Positions 1 to 7,955 of a stretch of DNA of 17,388 bases are shown here, one piece after another. Position numbers and translations under genes: made by a program. The stretch spans positions 1 through 17,388 of the forward strand of contig DHPY01000073.1 of assembly GCA_002411015.1 (NCBI GenBank). The letters run 5' to 3'. The notes beneath the pieces were generated by a model that searched no databases, had not been told where the DNA came from, and worked only from the letters and a program-made list of their open reading frames with translations. This DNA is from Armatimonadetes bacterium UBA5352 (GTDB lineage: Bacteria; Armatimonadota; Zipacnadia; Zipacnadales; UBA5352). Every line of letters begins with the position of its first letter. Positions within the stretch are counted from its first letter, which is position 1.

Positions 1-217
1 GAACACAACCTCCTTGCCCGCCCGAGCAGTCCATCGAGAGACTAACGGCGGGCTGGCAAGGAAGCTGTCGCCCTCGCAAACGACGCTCGGGCGCCCCTTT
101 TCGCTCCGCCGCAGGCGGCGTCGGGAAAAGCAGCCCCTCCTGGAGACCTGCGAAGGCCCGCTGTCGTTGACCACAGCCCATCTCTGGAATCTGAGCTCCT
201 GACGCCTAAGCGGGAGG
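1..217. other. Non-coding leader with hairpins upstream of moxR
   Basis: No convincing gene is visible. One stem-loop pairs CCTTGCC (12-18) with GGCAAGG (55-61), with further G/C pairing possible inside it. A second, two-tier hairpin has an inner stem CGCCGC (107-112) / GCGGCG (115-120) and an outer stem CTTTTC (97-102) / GAAAAG (125-130). The first may end an upstream transcript and the second looks like an intergenic repeat palindrome, but neither role can be shown from one copy. The 62-codon ORF across this stretch is Arg/Ser-rich and coincides with the palindrome, so I do not call it. A GGGAGG at 212-217 belongs to the next gene. Confidence 0.5.
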
Positions 218-223
218 ATGCAC

Positions 224-1168
224 ATGGAACTGACCCATGTGACGAGTTGCGCGCAGAGGATCATCGACTCGATCGAGACGGTCATCGTCGGGAAGCACGA
301 TGCGGTTGAGCTGACCGTCGCGGGCTTCCTCTCCGGCGGCCATCTGCTGATCGAGGACATCCCGGGCGTCGGGAAGACGATGCTGGCGAAGACCCTCGCG
401 AAGTCGGTGGGCGGAAGCTTCAAGCGCGTGCAGTTCACACCCGACCTGCTGCCCGCGGATGTGACCGGGAGCTCGGTCTTCAACCAGGTCGAGGGCTGCT
501 TCATCTTCCGCGAGGGCCCCGTCTTCGCGAACATCGTGCTCGCGGATGAGATCAATCGCGCGACGCCCAAGTCGCAGGCCGCGATGCTGGAGGCGATGGA
601 GGAGTTCCAGGTGACCGCCGATGGCATCACCTACCAGCTCCCGAAGCCCTTCTTCGTGATGGCGACGGAGAACCCGATCGAGTATGAGGGCACCTACCAG
701 CTTCCGGAGGCGCAGCTTGACCGCTTCATCATGCGCGTCTCGCTCGGCTACCCCTCGGCGAAGGACGAGGTGGAGATCCTCACGCGGCAGATCAAGCACC
801 ATCCGGTGGACGATGTGACGCAGGTGCTCGATGATGGCGAGGCCGCCGATCTTCAGATAGCGGTGCGCGACGTCTTCCTCGAGGAGTCGCTGAAGGCTTA
901 CATGGTGGCGCTGGTCGGGCGCACGCGCGAGCATCCGGACCTCGAGCTTGGCGCCTCGCCGCGCGGCTCACTTGCGCTGATGCGCTGCTCGCAGGCGATC
1001 GCGGCGGTGAGCGGCCGGGACTACGTGAAGCCCGACGACATCAAGCGCGTGGCGGTCCAGTGCCTCGCGCACCGGCTGATCGTGAAGTCCGAGCAGAGCA
1101 TCCACGGCCTGAGCGGGCGGGAGATCGTGGAGGACATCCTGCGCAACGTGCCGACGCCGACGGACTGA
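224..1168 (+). CDS. MoxR-family AAA+ ATPase
   Basis: This is a cytoplasmic AAA+ ATPase of the MoxR type. The family acts as chaperone-like ATPases that mature or activate partner proteins, often vWA/DUF58 proteins encoded next door. Visible motifs, numbered from the ATG at 218, are Walker A GVGKT (50-54), Walker B LADEINRA (108-115), a sensor-1 segment FVMATENP (146-153) and an ASPRGS segment where sensor 2 is expected. The length, about 314 residues, is normal for the family. Two in-frame ATGs compete at 218 and 224. The GGGAGG at 212-217 touches the first but lies 6 nt from the second, so I prefer 224. The next two genes (DUF58 and transglutaminase) complete a widely conserved trio, which strongly supports the call. 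The specific client is unknown. Confidence 0.95.
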   Translation: MELTHVTSCAQRIIDSIETVIVGKHDAVELTVAGFLSGGHLLIEDIPGVGKTMLAKTLAKSVGGSFKRVQFTPDLLPADVTGSSVFNQVEGCFIFREGPVFANIVLADEINRATPKSQAAMLEAMEEFQVTADGITYQLPKPFFVMATENPIEYEGTYQLPEAQLDRFIMRVSLGYPSAKDEVEILTRQIKHHPVDDVTQVLDDGEAADLQIAVRDVFLEESLKAYMVALVGRTREHPDLELGASPRGSLALMRCSQAIAAVSGRDYVKPDDIKRVAVQCLAHRLIVKSEQSIHGLSGREIVEDILRNVPTPTD

Positions 1169-1211
1169 CGGCTGACAGCGGAAAGCTGCAAGCTGACAGC
1201 CGAAACCGAAA
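1165..1211 (+). repeat. Degenerate heptamer/hexamer tandem array
   Basis: Five consecutive 7-nt units can be read without gaps: CTGACGG, CTGACAG, CGGAAAG, CTGCAAG, CTGACAG (1165-1199). Two identical hexamers CCGAAA follow (1200-1211). The array starts inside the moxR stop codon and fills almost the whole gap to the DUF58 start at 1221, leaving that start without a clear Shine-Dalgarno sequence. It resembles short tandemly repeated sequences known from other bacteria. Its function is unknown. Confidence 0.6.
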
Positions 1212-1220
1212 GCTCACTTC

Positions 1221-2456
1221 ATGGAATTCGGGAAGAAGCATATACTCATCTGGGGTTCGGTCTTTCTGCTGCTCGTGGGCCTCGTGCTCGCGATCCAGCA
1301 GCTTTATATCATGTTCGCGGTCCTCGCACTCCTCGCCCCCGTCTCATACATTCTCTCCCGCGACACGCTCGACACACTGGAGGTGCGGCGCGAGGCGCCC
1401 GGGCTTATGAAGGAGGGCCAGCAGCGCCGCGTGCGCCTCACCGTCACCAACGCCGGCGTCCGCCGCCGCTACTTCTTCACGATCTGCGACCATCTCCCCG
1501 ACGGCCTCGAGGCGATAGACGAGGCGAACGGGCGCACGCTCGTCCCGAGCCTGGCGAGCGAGGAGCAGTTCAGCTCCGACTATGTTCTCCAGGCGAAGCG
1601 CCGCGGTGTGTACAGGATCGGCCCCGCGGTCTTCCGGCACTCCGACCTCATCGGCATGTTCGACTTCAACCGCGAGCTTGGCCGCGCCGATGAGCTGGTG
1701 GTGCACCCGACGCCGGTGAAGATCCCGCGCATCTGGACGCAGGTGGCGTCGCTGCGCGCGCCGGAGAGGCCCCGCAGGCGTTTCCGCTCGGAGGGCACGG
1801 AGATCTACGGCACGCGCCCGTTCGTGCCCGGCGATGACCTGCGTCGTGTTGACTGGAACGCGACCGCCCGGCGAGGGCAGCTCATTGTGCGCGAGTATGA
1901 GCGCGCCGAGGCCACCGACGCCACGATCATGCTCGATCTCGAGCGCCGGGTGCACCGTGGCGAGGGCGATGACGCCACCATCGAGCGCGCCGTGAAGCTC
2001 GCCGCATCGGTTGCTGAGCAGCTTCTCGACCGCGGCAGCAGCGTCGGCATGATCGCTGTGGGCGCTGAGGAGGACTGGTCGGTGACGCCGTCGGCTACGC
2101 CGAAGCAGAGGGCGCGGCTGATGGATACGCTCGCGCGAGTGCAGGCGGACGCGCAGGAGCAGTTCCGGCAGACGGTCGCGAGCCATCTCCCCTATCTGAG
2201 CCGCGGAGGGCTGGCGATCATCATCTCGCCGCGGCTTGACGAGGCCGGGCTGCCGATCGTGACGGACCTCGCGGATCGCGGCCACGAGGTGATCTGGATG
2301 ATCGTCGAGGCGCTCGGGGAGCGTGATTCTGCGGCGCATGAGATGCGGCCCGATCAGCTCGCCGCGCGGCTGGTGGATCGTGGCGTGGATGCCTGGACCG
2401 TCGCGCCGCGCTATGAGCTGGGGCTTGCGATGAGGAGGGTGCGGCGTGCGGGTTGA
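1221..2456 (+). CDS. DUF58 domain-containing membrane protein
   Basis: 411 residues. Two hydrophobic helices at about 8-27 and 28-45 anchor the protein in the membrane, and the rest is soluble. The DUF58 signature lies at about 192-227 (GTEIYGTRPFVPGDDLRRVDWNA split as GTEIYGTRPF, VPGDDLRRVDW, then TARRGQLIVREYE). A vWA-like fold with the strand ATIMLDLE follows; it lacks the DxSxS metal-site motif of true vWA domains, as in some DUF58 proteins. These proteins normally work with the adjacent MoxR ATPase and a membrane transglutaminase, probably at the cell envelope; that pairing is known for the family and inferred here. The start codon has no clear ribosome binding site, probably because the repeat array replaces it. 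The 3' end overlaps the next gene by 11 nt, indicating translational coupling. Confidence 0.93.
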   Translation: MEFGKKHILIWGSVFLLLVGLVLAIQQLYIMFAVLALLAPVSYILSRDTLDTLEVRREAPGLMKEGQQRRVRLTVTNAGVRRRYFFTICDHLPDGLEAIDEANGRTLVPSLASEEQFSSDYVLQAKRRGVYRIGPAVFRHSDLIGMFDFNRELGRADELVVHPTPVKIPRIWTQVASLRAPERPRRRFRSEGTEIYGTRPFVPGDDLRRVDWNATARRGQLIVREYERAEATDATIMLDLERRVHRGEGDDATIERAVKLAASVAEQLLDRGSSVGMIAVGAEEDWSVTPSATPKQRARLMDTLARVQADAQEQFRQTVASHLPYLSRGGLAIIISPRLDEAGLPIVTDLADRGHEVIWMIVEALGERDSAAHEMRPDQLAARLVDRGVDAWTVAPRYELGLAMRRVRRAG

Positions 2457-4560
2457 GGCGCGCGAGGATCTCCTGCGTGTAGCGCCACTGCTTGCGGCGA
2501 CGCTGGTCGCCTGCACGGCGGCGGCGACGGGCATGACCTCCCTGCTCGCCGAGCCGACCTTCGAGTTCATCCTGCACGCGATGATCGTCGTGAGCATCCT
2601 CTCCGCCGCCTTCCTCGGCCGCTGGAGCACGTTCCTGGGGCTCGGGATGATGGCCGTGGCGATCGCGGCGCTCACCCAGCGGCTCGCCCCGGCCCCGGGG
2701 GTGGAGCTGATCTACCCGCCGGAGGTCGTGGCCGATGAGGACCTCACCTGGGCCACGCTCTGGGCGTGGCTGATGGTCGGCTTCTGCTTCATGATCGGCA
2801 GCCGGCGCGCGGTCATCTTCCCGCTGGTCGCGGGGCTCGCCATCTTCGGTCTCGTCGGCACCGTGAACCTCAACGTCGTGATGCTGCTGAGCTTCGCGGT
2901 CTTCATCTTCGCGGTGGTCTTCATCTGGGGATACGAGCACCTCCTCAACGTCGGTGAGGGGCTGCCGGAGCGCGCCGGTGATGGAATGCGCTGGCTCGGG
3001 ATCGCCCGGACGCAGGCGGTCGCGGGCAGCCTGCTGGTGGCCGTGCTGCTTTCGGTCGGGATCGCCATCGGCAGCGGCCTGTACCTGATCGGGCCGCGAC
3101 TGTTCATCGGTCCGGAAGGCTTCGCGCGGTACGCGCAGTACTTCCAGCGCAACCTGCTGACATACGGCGGCGTGCTCGATTCGCTCTCGGTCGGGCGCGG
3201 GCCGATCATGCTCTCGTCGGCGCCGGCGATTCGCGTGAAGGCCGACCTGCCGGCGCTGTGGCGCGGCGCCGCCTATGACTTCTACACCGGCACCGGCTGG
3301 AGACGTACGCTGCAACGGACCTATCCGCTCATCGCTGAGGATGACGGCTGGTACAGCGTTCCCGGCACGGAGGACCTCGAGGGCACTGTCAACCGCCAGC
3401 TCATCTCGATGGACACGATGGAGGGCCGGGCGATCTACGCGGCCGCGCGTCCGGTGCGTGTTCGGATGACGGAGGACAGCTTCCGGCGCACCCGAATGCG
3501 CCACGACATCGAGGTCGACCCGTACCAGACCCTGCGCTCAGAGTACATGATGACCCCCGGCACCGAGTTTGAGGTTCTCTCAGTCATGCCGGCGACTGAT
3601 CCGGACACCCTGCGTGCGGCTCCGACGGAGTATCCTCCGAATATCGTCGAGCTCTACGTCGACCAGATGCAGGCGCAGGCTGAGCTGGAGCTGTCCGACG
3701 TGGTGGCGGAGGTGACGGAGGGCGCCTCCACGCCGTATGACAAGGCCGAGGCTCTGCGAAGCTTCCTGAGCACCACCTGCGTCTACACCACGCGCGCGCC
3801 CGCGATCCCCTACGGTGAGGACGCCGCAGTCTACTTCGTGGAGACAGGCCGCCGGGGCGCATGCACCCTCTTCGCGACCTCGATGGCGGTGATGTCGCGG
3901 CTGGCAGGCATTCCCGCGCGCGTAGCAACGGGCTTCCAGACCGGTGAGTACAACGCGGAGACGGGGGAGTTCGTCCCCCTGCAGCGCGATGCGCACGCGT
4001 GGGCGGAGCTGTACTTCCCCGGCACAGGCTGGGTGCCGTTCGACATCGCCGCGGAGGAGGAGGACCAGGGGATCCTTGAGTTCCTCCGCGAGGGCCGCTG
4101 GCGGCGGGAGCTTCGAGATGTCCTCACCCTGGTCGGCAACATCGCGATGGTCGCGCTGATCGTCGGCGCGCTGTTGAGCGCGGTGCTCGGACCGGGCGTG
4201 GTGCTGCGCTGGGTCCGAGGCCGGGCGCGGCGGCGCACACCACGAGAGAGGCTCGGGCTGGCATACGAGCGCTTCCGCAGGAAGGCCGCGCGGGTGGCCG
4301 GCACGCGGCTGGAGCGGTGGCGCACGCCCGATGAACTGCGGCTGGCGCTGGCCGATGCCGGGCTTGTGCGGAGCGAGCGTACGCGTGAGAGGCTGGACAA
4401 CTTCACGCGTACCTTCTACGATCAGCGCTACGGCCGGAGTGAGCCGACCGATGAGGAGATCGCCCGGGCCGGAGCGGAGGCGAAGAGCCTGCTCGGCGAG
4501 CTGCGCCGCGAGGTGCGCAGGTCCCGGCGTCGGCGACGGAACGGAGTGAAGAGTTCGTGA
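2446..4560 (+). CDS. TgpA-type membrane transglutaminase-like protein
   Basis: 704 residues with the TgpA layout. About seven N-terminal membrane helices lie between residues 12 and 215 (DUF3488-like). A large extracytoplasmic part with a transglutaminase core follows, then one more helix at about 566-590 and a cytoplasmic C-terminal domain like DUF4129 ending in an Arg-rich tail. The expected catalytic triad is present: Cys473 (RRGACTLFA), His517 (DAHAWAELY) and Asp533 (GWVPFDIA). The family is thought to act on peptides or proteins at the envelope; the substrate is unknown. The start is GTG at 2446, with GAGGAGGG at 2432-2439 as ribosome binding site, inside the end of the DUF58 gene. The stop overlaps the holA start as GTGA, so all genes from 1221 to 5621 are coupled. 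Confidence 0.94.
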   Translation: MRVEAREDLLRVAPLLAATLVACTAAATGMTSLLAEPTFEFILHAMIVVSILSAAFLGRWSTFLGLGMMAVAIAALTQRLAPAPGVELIYPPEVVADEDLTWATLWAWLMVGFCFMIGSRRAVIFPLVAGLAIFGLVGTVNLNVVMLLSFAVFIFAVVFIWGYEHLLNVGEGLPERAGDGMRWLGIARTQAVAGSLLVAVLLSVGIAIGSGLYLIGPRLFIGPEGFARYAQYFQRNLLTYGGVLDSLSVGRGPIMLSSAPAIRVKADLPALWRGAAYDFYTGTGWRRTLQRTYPLIAEDDGWYSVPGTEDLEGTVNRQLISMDTMEGRAIYAAARPVRVRMTEDSFRRTRMRHDIEVDPYQTLRSEYMMTPGTEFEVLSVMPATDPDTLRAAPTEYPPNIVELYVDQMQAQAELELSDVVAEVTEGASTPYDKAEALRSFLSTTCVYTTRAPAIPYGEDAAVYFVETGRRGACTLFATSMAVMSRLAGIPARVATGFQTGEYNAETGEFVPLQRDAHAWAELYFPGTGWVPFDIAAEEEDQGILEFLREGRWRRELRDVLTLVGNIAMVALIVGALLSAVLGPGVVLRWVRGRARRRTPRERLGLAYERFRRKAARVAGTRLERWRTPDELRLALADAGLVRSERTRERLDNFTRTFYDQRYGRSEPTDEEIARAGAEAKSLLGELRREVRRSRRRRRNGVKSS

Positions 4561-5621
4561 GTTCAGGTGTCAGAACAAACGTCCCGGTGACGCTGCTCTG
4601 GGGCAATGCCGAGACACTGAAGGAGCGCGCTCTGGCGGAGCTTGTGGACGCGGTCCTCGATCCGGACGAGCGCGAGTACGGGCTGATCCGGCTCGATGCG
4701 GACGAGGCCGGGCTTGAGGGCGTCGTGGCGGAGCTGCAGTCGGGCTCACTGATGGCGCCGAAGCGGCTCGTGGTGGTGCATCACGTCACGGAGCTGACGA
4801 ACGCGCAGCAGAAGAAGCTGGCTACGCGGCTGGCGCCTCAACCGGGCCTGACGGTGGTGATGCTCGTCTCGAAGGAGGCGAGCGAGCGCGCCTACGGCAA
4901 GGTTCCGGTGGCGGCGGATCTGCGCAAGACAGTCGAGGCCGCCGGGCAGATCGTGCAGCTCAGCGCGCCGCGCGAGCGCCAGCTTCCCGGCTGGGCGGTG
5001 CGGGAGATGGAGGCGCTGGGGAAGGCGCTGCATTTCGAGGCGGCGGAGTTGCTCTGCGAGAACGTGGCGGGTGACGTGGACCGGCTGGTGCGGGAGATCG
5101 AGAAGCTGGCGAGTTTCGTGGGGGATCGCGGCGAGGTCACGGTGGCGGACGTCGAGGAGGTATCGGTCAGTTTCCGGCAGGCCGACATCTTCGCCCTGAT
5201 GGACGCGATCGGGCAGAAAGACGCCGGCAAGGCGCTGCGGATGCTCGACGGAGTGCTGCACGAGGGCGCGGACACCGGCGAGTTCCTCGGCTTCATCGGC
5301 ATGCTCGGGCGGCAGCTTCGGCTGATCTGGCAGGCGAGGTATCTGCGCCAGTGCAAGGTATCGGTGGGTGGTGCGAGGAACATTCCCGACGAGGTCGCGG
5401 CGCGGCTCCCCGAGCGGCACAACTTCGTCGAGGCAACCTCCGGAAATCGCGGCTGGCTGGCGGAGAAGTTCACGCAGCAGGCGGCGCTCTTCAGCGACGC
5501 GCAGCTTGCGCGCGCGCTCGACGGCCTCTGCCAGGCCGATCTCGCGCTTAAGGGCGGCGGGGGAAAGCGCCTCGACGAGCGCACCATCATTGAACTGCTG
5601 ATCGCGCAGCTTTGCCGATGA
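4557..5621 (+). CDS. holA: DNA polymerase III subunit delta (HolA)
   Basis: 354 residues, the usual length for the delta subunit of the sliding-clamp loader, which opens the beta clamp. It begins with VTLLWGNAETLKERALAELV, which matches the family's opening strand and helix, and it lacks a Walker A motif, as expected for delta. The middle contains REIEKLASFVG (about 178-188) and the typical QADIFALMDAIGQKD segment (about 207-221). A C-terminal helical collar domain ends with the common ERTIIELLIAQLCR tail. The start is GTG at 4557, overlapping the previous stop (GTGA). The link to an envelope operon probably reflects transcriptional convenience rather than shared function. The next small ORF overlaps its stop as ATGA. 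Confidence 0.95.
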   Translation: MSSGVRTNVPVTLLWGNAETLKERALAELVDAVLDPDEREYGLIRLDADEAGLEGVVAELQSGSLMAPKRLVVVHHVTELTNAQQKKLATRLAPQPGLTVVMLVSKEASERAYGKVPVAADLRKTVEAAGQIVQLSAPRERQLPGWAVREMEALGKALHFEAAELLCENVAGDVDRLVREIEKLASFVGDRGEVTVADVEEVSVSFRQADIFALMDAIGQKDAGKALRMLDGVLHEGADTGEFLGFIGMLGRQLRLIWQARYLRQCKVSVGGARNIPDEVAARLPERHNFVEATSGNRGWLAEKFTQQAALFSDAQLARALDGLCQADLALKGGGGKRLDERTIIELLIAQLCR

Positions 5622-5725
5622 GTGAGCGGATGGCGATGGACTGGCGAACCGCAGTGGGATCGCTCTGGCTGATCACCGTCCTGGCCCTGTTCCTCCGCGC
5701 GCTCGTTCAGGGCCTGGGCGGCTGA
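5618..5725 (+). CDS. Possible 35-residue single-helix membrane protein
   Basis: A short ORF begins with ATG overlapping the holA stop (ATGA at 5618-5621), the same coupling used throughout this operon, and ends at TGA 5723-5725. After a short polar start with MDWR, residues 13-31 form one hydrophobic segment (VGSLWLITVLALFLRAL) followed by VQGLGG. This would fit a small membrane protein, or a vestigial ORF. I do not recognise a family. Support is the overlap, the hydrophobic helix and the lack of any other use for these bases; against it is the small size. Confidence 0.45.
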   Translation: MSERMAMDWRTAVGSLWLITVLALFLRALVQGLGG

Positions 5726-5764
5726 GCACCGACTCTGGATCTGATTTGCTGAAATGGTGACGCC

Positions 5765-7687
5765 TTGCTTGGCGCAGTAGTCTACCTTGCTGTCATCCTC
5801 ACCACGTACATGGCCGGCATCTGCGTTCTGCGGCTCGTGCGCCTGTCCCCCGATGACGGCGCACAGCGCGCGCTCGCAGCGCTGGTCGTCGGTCACGTGC
5901 TGCTTGCCCTGCTCATCCTCGTGGCGGGGCTGATCGGCTGCCTGCAGTGGTGGGTGCTCGCGCACCTGCTGCTGCTCACAGCGCTTGCAAGCCTGCGCGC
6001 GCTGGATGACTGCCTCCGCTCCGTGGTCGGCATGCTCGCGCGGCTGTGGTGGGAGCTGACGCGCTCGCCGCTGAGGCTCATCCACTGGGCAATCGTCATC
6101 ATCATCGCGCTGCAGCTTATTGCCGCGCTCGCGCCGCCGCTGCCGACCGACTACGATGGGCTTGCCGAGCACCTCGCGATGGCGAAGCAGTGGGCGCGAG
6201 ACGGGCGCATCCACCCGCTCTGGTACGACCACCACTCGCAGTTCCCGGCGACGCTGCAGATGTTCTACCTGCTCGCGCACGTCTTCGATCTGCCGGGCGC
6301 CGCGAAGCTCTTCCACTGGGGCTTCGGCGTCATGGCGATCGCGGCGACAGTGGTGACTGGCCGGCGGCTGCTGGCGCCTGCCGCGGGCTCCTGGGCCGGG
6401 CTGATCCTCGCGACCACCCCCGGCTTCGCGTGGCTCATGGGAGTCGCGTACGTGGACCTTGCGGCCATCACCTGCGGGATGCTCGCGCTGCTGTTCTTCA
6501 TCCGCTGGGCCCAGGAGCGCGCGGACTGGCTGCTCTGGCTCTCGGCGCTCATGGCCGGTGCGGGCGCGGGTGTGAAGATGCAGGGCATCGCCCTGCTGGG
6601 GCTGCTGGGGCTCGCGGTGCTCTTCGTGCTGCGGCGCAGGCTGCGGACGGGCATCCTCCGCGCGGCGGCCTTCGTGGGGATCGCGCTCATCGTCTGCGGC
6701 CCGTGGTATCTCAAAAGCTACCTCTGGACCGGCAACCCGGTCTACCCCTTCGCATACTCGATCTTCGGCGGGAAGTACTGGTCGGCCGACCGCGCGGAGG
6801 CCTACCACCTCAGCCAGCGCGACTACGGCAGGGGCGAGATACCGTCGGCGGAGGAGCATGCGCGCATGTCGCCGCTTGAGCGCGCCTTCGCAGGGCCGCA
6901 CGCGCCGCTGAACCTGCTGCTCGCGCCGCTCAACGTGACCCTCAGCCCGGTTGAGTTCACGGTGCCGCTCTCGCCGCTGGGCGTCTGGGCGACCGACGCG
7001 ATCGGGCCGCTATGGCTGGCACTGCTCCCGCTGCTAGCGCTCTTCCGCCGGCCGCCGCCAGTGCGCTGGATGCTCTGGCTGCTGCTGCCGCTGTGGGTCT
7101 GGTGGCTCTGGAGCATGCAACTCAACCGCTATCTGCTGCCGACGCTCGCGCTGGTGGCGCCTGCGGCAGGCTGGGCGGTGGTGGAGGCGGAGCGGCACTC
7201 GACCCTGCTCGGCACGATCGTGCGCTCGGTCGTAACCGCTTGGAGCGCCATCGCGATCGGCCTGATCTGCCTCTATGCCCTCCCGCAGACGCGGGCGGCG
7301 CTCGGCGTCGTGCGCGCCGATGACTACCTCGCGGGCGTCTCGCTCCACGCGGCGGCGGAGGTCATCAACCAGCGTGCGCCCGCGAATGCGAAGGTCGCGC
7401 TCTACGGCGAGCCGCGCGGCTACTACCTGGACCGCGACTACCTCTGGGCCGAGCGCGGCCACTCGGCGCTGATTGACTACGACACCGCGACCACCGGGGA
7501 GGCGCTGGTGGCGGAGTGGCGGCGGCTCGGCGTCACGCACGTGATGATCAACTTCGGCGCATTCCCCTCGCTCGACAGCGGCGATCCGGTCGCCGCCCGG
7601 ATCGGCCAGGCGCTCGATGACGGGCTGCTCGAGCCGCTCCCGATGCCCGCGGTGGCTCGCCCGTACGCGGTCTTCCGCCTCACCTGA
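5765..7687 (+). CDS. Polytopic GT39/ArnT-like glycosyltransferase
   Basis: 640 residues with roughly a dozen hydrophobic segments, then a soluble C-terminal domain of about 120 residues. The layout matches GT-C glycosyltransferases of the dolichyl-phosphate-mannose / ArnT superfamily, which move a sugar from a lipid-phosphate carrier to an acceptor on the outer face of the membrane. After the second helix cluster, PTDYDGLAEHL (127-137) sits where the family carries its acidic catalytic loop motif, followed by WYDHHSQFPATLQMFYLLA, typical of the first large periplasmic loop. The start is TTG at 5765: an in-frame TGA at 5750-5752 excludes an earlier start, and the next ATG (5810) would cut off the first helix. 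Donor and acceptor are unknown. A hairpin overlaps its stop codon. Confidence 0.85.
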   Translation: MLGAVVYLAVILTTYMAGICVLRLVRLSPDDGAQRALAALVVGHVLLALLILVAGLIGCLQWWVLAHLLLLTALASLRALDDCLRSVVGMLARLWWELTRSPLRLIHWAIVIIIALQLIAALAPPLPTDYDGLAEHLAMAKQWARDGRIHPLWYDHHSQFPATLQMFYLLAHVFDLPGAAKLFHWGFGVMAIAATVVTGRRLLAPAAGSWAGLILATTPGFAWLMGVAYVDLAAITCGMLALLFFIRWAQERADWLLWLSALMAGAGAGVKMQGIALLGLLGLAVLFVLRRRLRTGILRAAAFVGIALIVCGPWYLKSYLWTGNPVYPFAYSIFGGKYWSADRAEAYHLSQRDYGRGEIPSAEEHARMSPLERAFAGPHAPLNLLLAPLNVTLSPVEFTVPLSPLGVWATDAIGPLWLALLPLLALFRRPPPVRWMLWLLLPLWVWWLWSMQLNRYLLPTLALVAPAAGWAVVEAERHSTLLGTIVRSVVTAWSAIAIGLICLYALPQTRAALGVVRADDYLAGVSLHAAAEVINQRAPANAKVALYGEPRGYYLDRDYLWAERGHSALIDYDTATTGEALVAEWRRLGVTHVMINFGAFPSLDSGDPVAARIGQALDDGLLEPLPMPAVARPYAVFRLT

Positions 7688-7699
7688 GCGCCCGCTCAG
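7684..7699 (+). terminator. Stop-codon hairpin, possible weak terminator
   Basis: CTGAGC (7684-7689) and GCTCAG (7694-7699) form a 6-bp stem around a GCCC loop, with the glycosyltransferase stop codon TGA inside the left arm. A C-rich stretch rather than a T-run follows, so it is not a classical intrinsic terminator. It could still slow polymerase or protect the mRNA 3' end. Confidence 0.35.
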
Positions 7700-7725
7700 C
7701 GCGTCTCCCCCCACCTTCTTTCAGG

Positions 7726-7799
7726 CAGGAACCCCGTGCGTGCTCGCTGAAGGCTTCCCCGAACGGCGGCAGGCAGGATGCCTGCCCCACGGGTTCCTG
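7726..7799. repeat. Nested long hairpin enclosing palindrome 1
   Basis: CAGGAACCCCGTG (7726-7738) pairs with CACGGGTTCCTG (7788-7799) over 12 base pairs with one extra C. The 49-nt interior contains palindrome 1 (7768-7786), so the whole block folds as a stem inside a stem. The left arm is itself preceded by CAGG, hinting at a composite repeat unit. This is the shape expected of a small non-autonomous repeat element, but one copy cannot prove that. Confidence 0.55.
7768..7786. repeat. Short palindrome, copy 1
   Basis: GGCAGGCA, loop GGA, TGCCTGCC: a perfect 8-bp stem with a 3-nt loop. It is related to the three palindromes that follow, which share the GGCRGGC core. Confidence 0.65.
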
Positions 7800-7815
7800 G
7801 CAATACCCACCGTGG

Positions 7816-7834
7816 CGCGGGCTTCCAGCCTGCG
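7816..7834. repeat. Short palindrome, copy 2
   Basis: CGCGGGCT, loop TCC, AGCCTGCG: an 8-bp stem with one G-T pair and a 3-nt loop. It lies 48 bases from copy 1, centre to centre. Confidence 0.6.
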
Positions 7835-7894
7835 AATCCGAAGGTCGAGGCCTTAACGGCTGTGGTCGTAGGTTGTTGCCATGCCGTTCGTAGC

Positions 7895-7913
7895 GGCGGG
7901 CTTCCAGCCCGTC
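7895..7913. repeat. Short palindrome, copy 3
   Basis: GGCGGGCT, loop TCC, AGCCCGTC: an 8-bp stem with one G-T pair. It shares GCGGGCTTCCAGCC with copy 2 apart from the Y in the right arm, which shows the copies are related by descent rather than merely GC-rich. Confidence 0.65.
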
Positions 7914-7927
7914 AAGTCGTTCCGCCG

Positions 7928-7946
7928 GGCGGGCATCGTGCCTGCC
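7928..7946. repeat. Short palindrome, copy 4
   Basis: GGCGGGCA, loop TCG, TGCCTGCC: an 8-bp stem with one G-T pair. Its right arm TGCCTGCC is identical to that of copy 1, and it lies only 33 bases from copy 3, centre to centre. Confidence 0.65.
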
Positions 7947-7955
7947 GCATGCCAT

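Noticed and set aside
2221..3504. 427-residue open frame on the - strand
   Set aside because: It is antisense to the DUF58 and transglutaminase genes and consists mostly of charged low-complexity sequence.
4892..6901. 669-residue open frame on the - strand
   Set aside because: It lies antisense to holA and the glycosyltransferase, is rich in Arg/His/Gln/Pro, has no domain-like pattern and is a typical GC-rich shadow frame.
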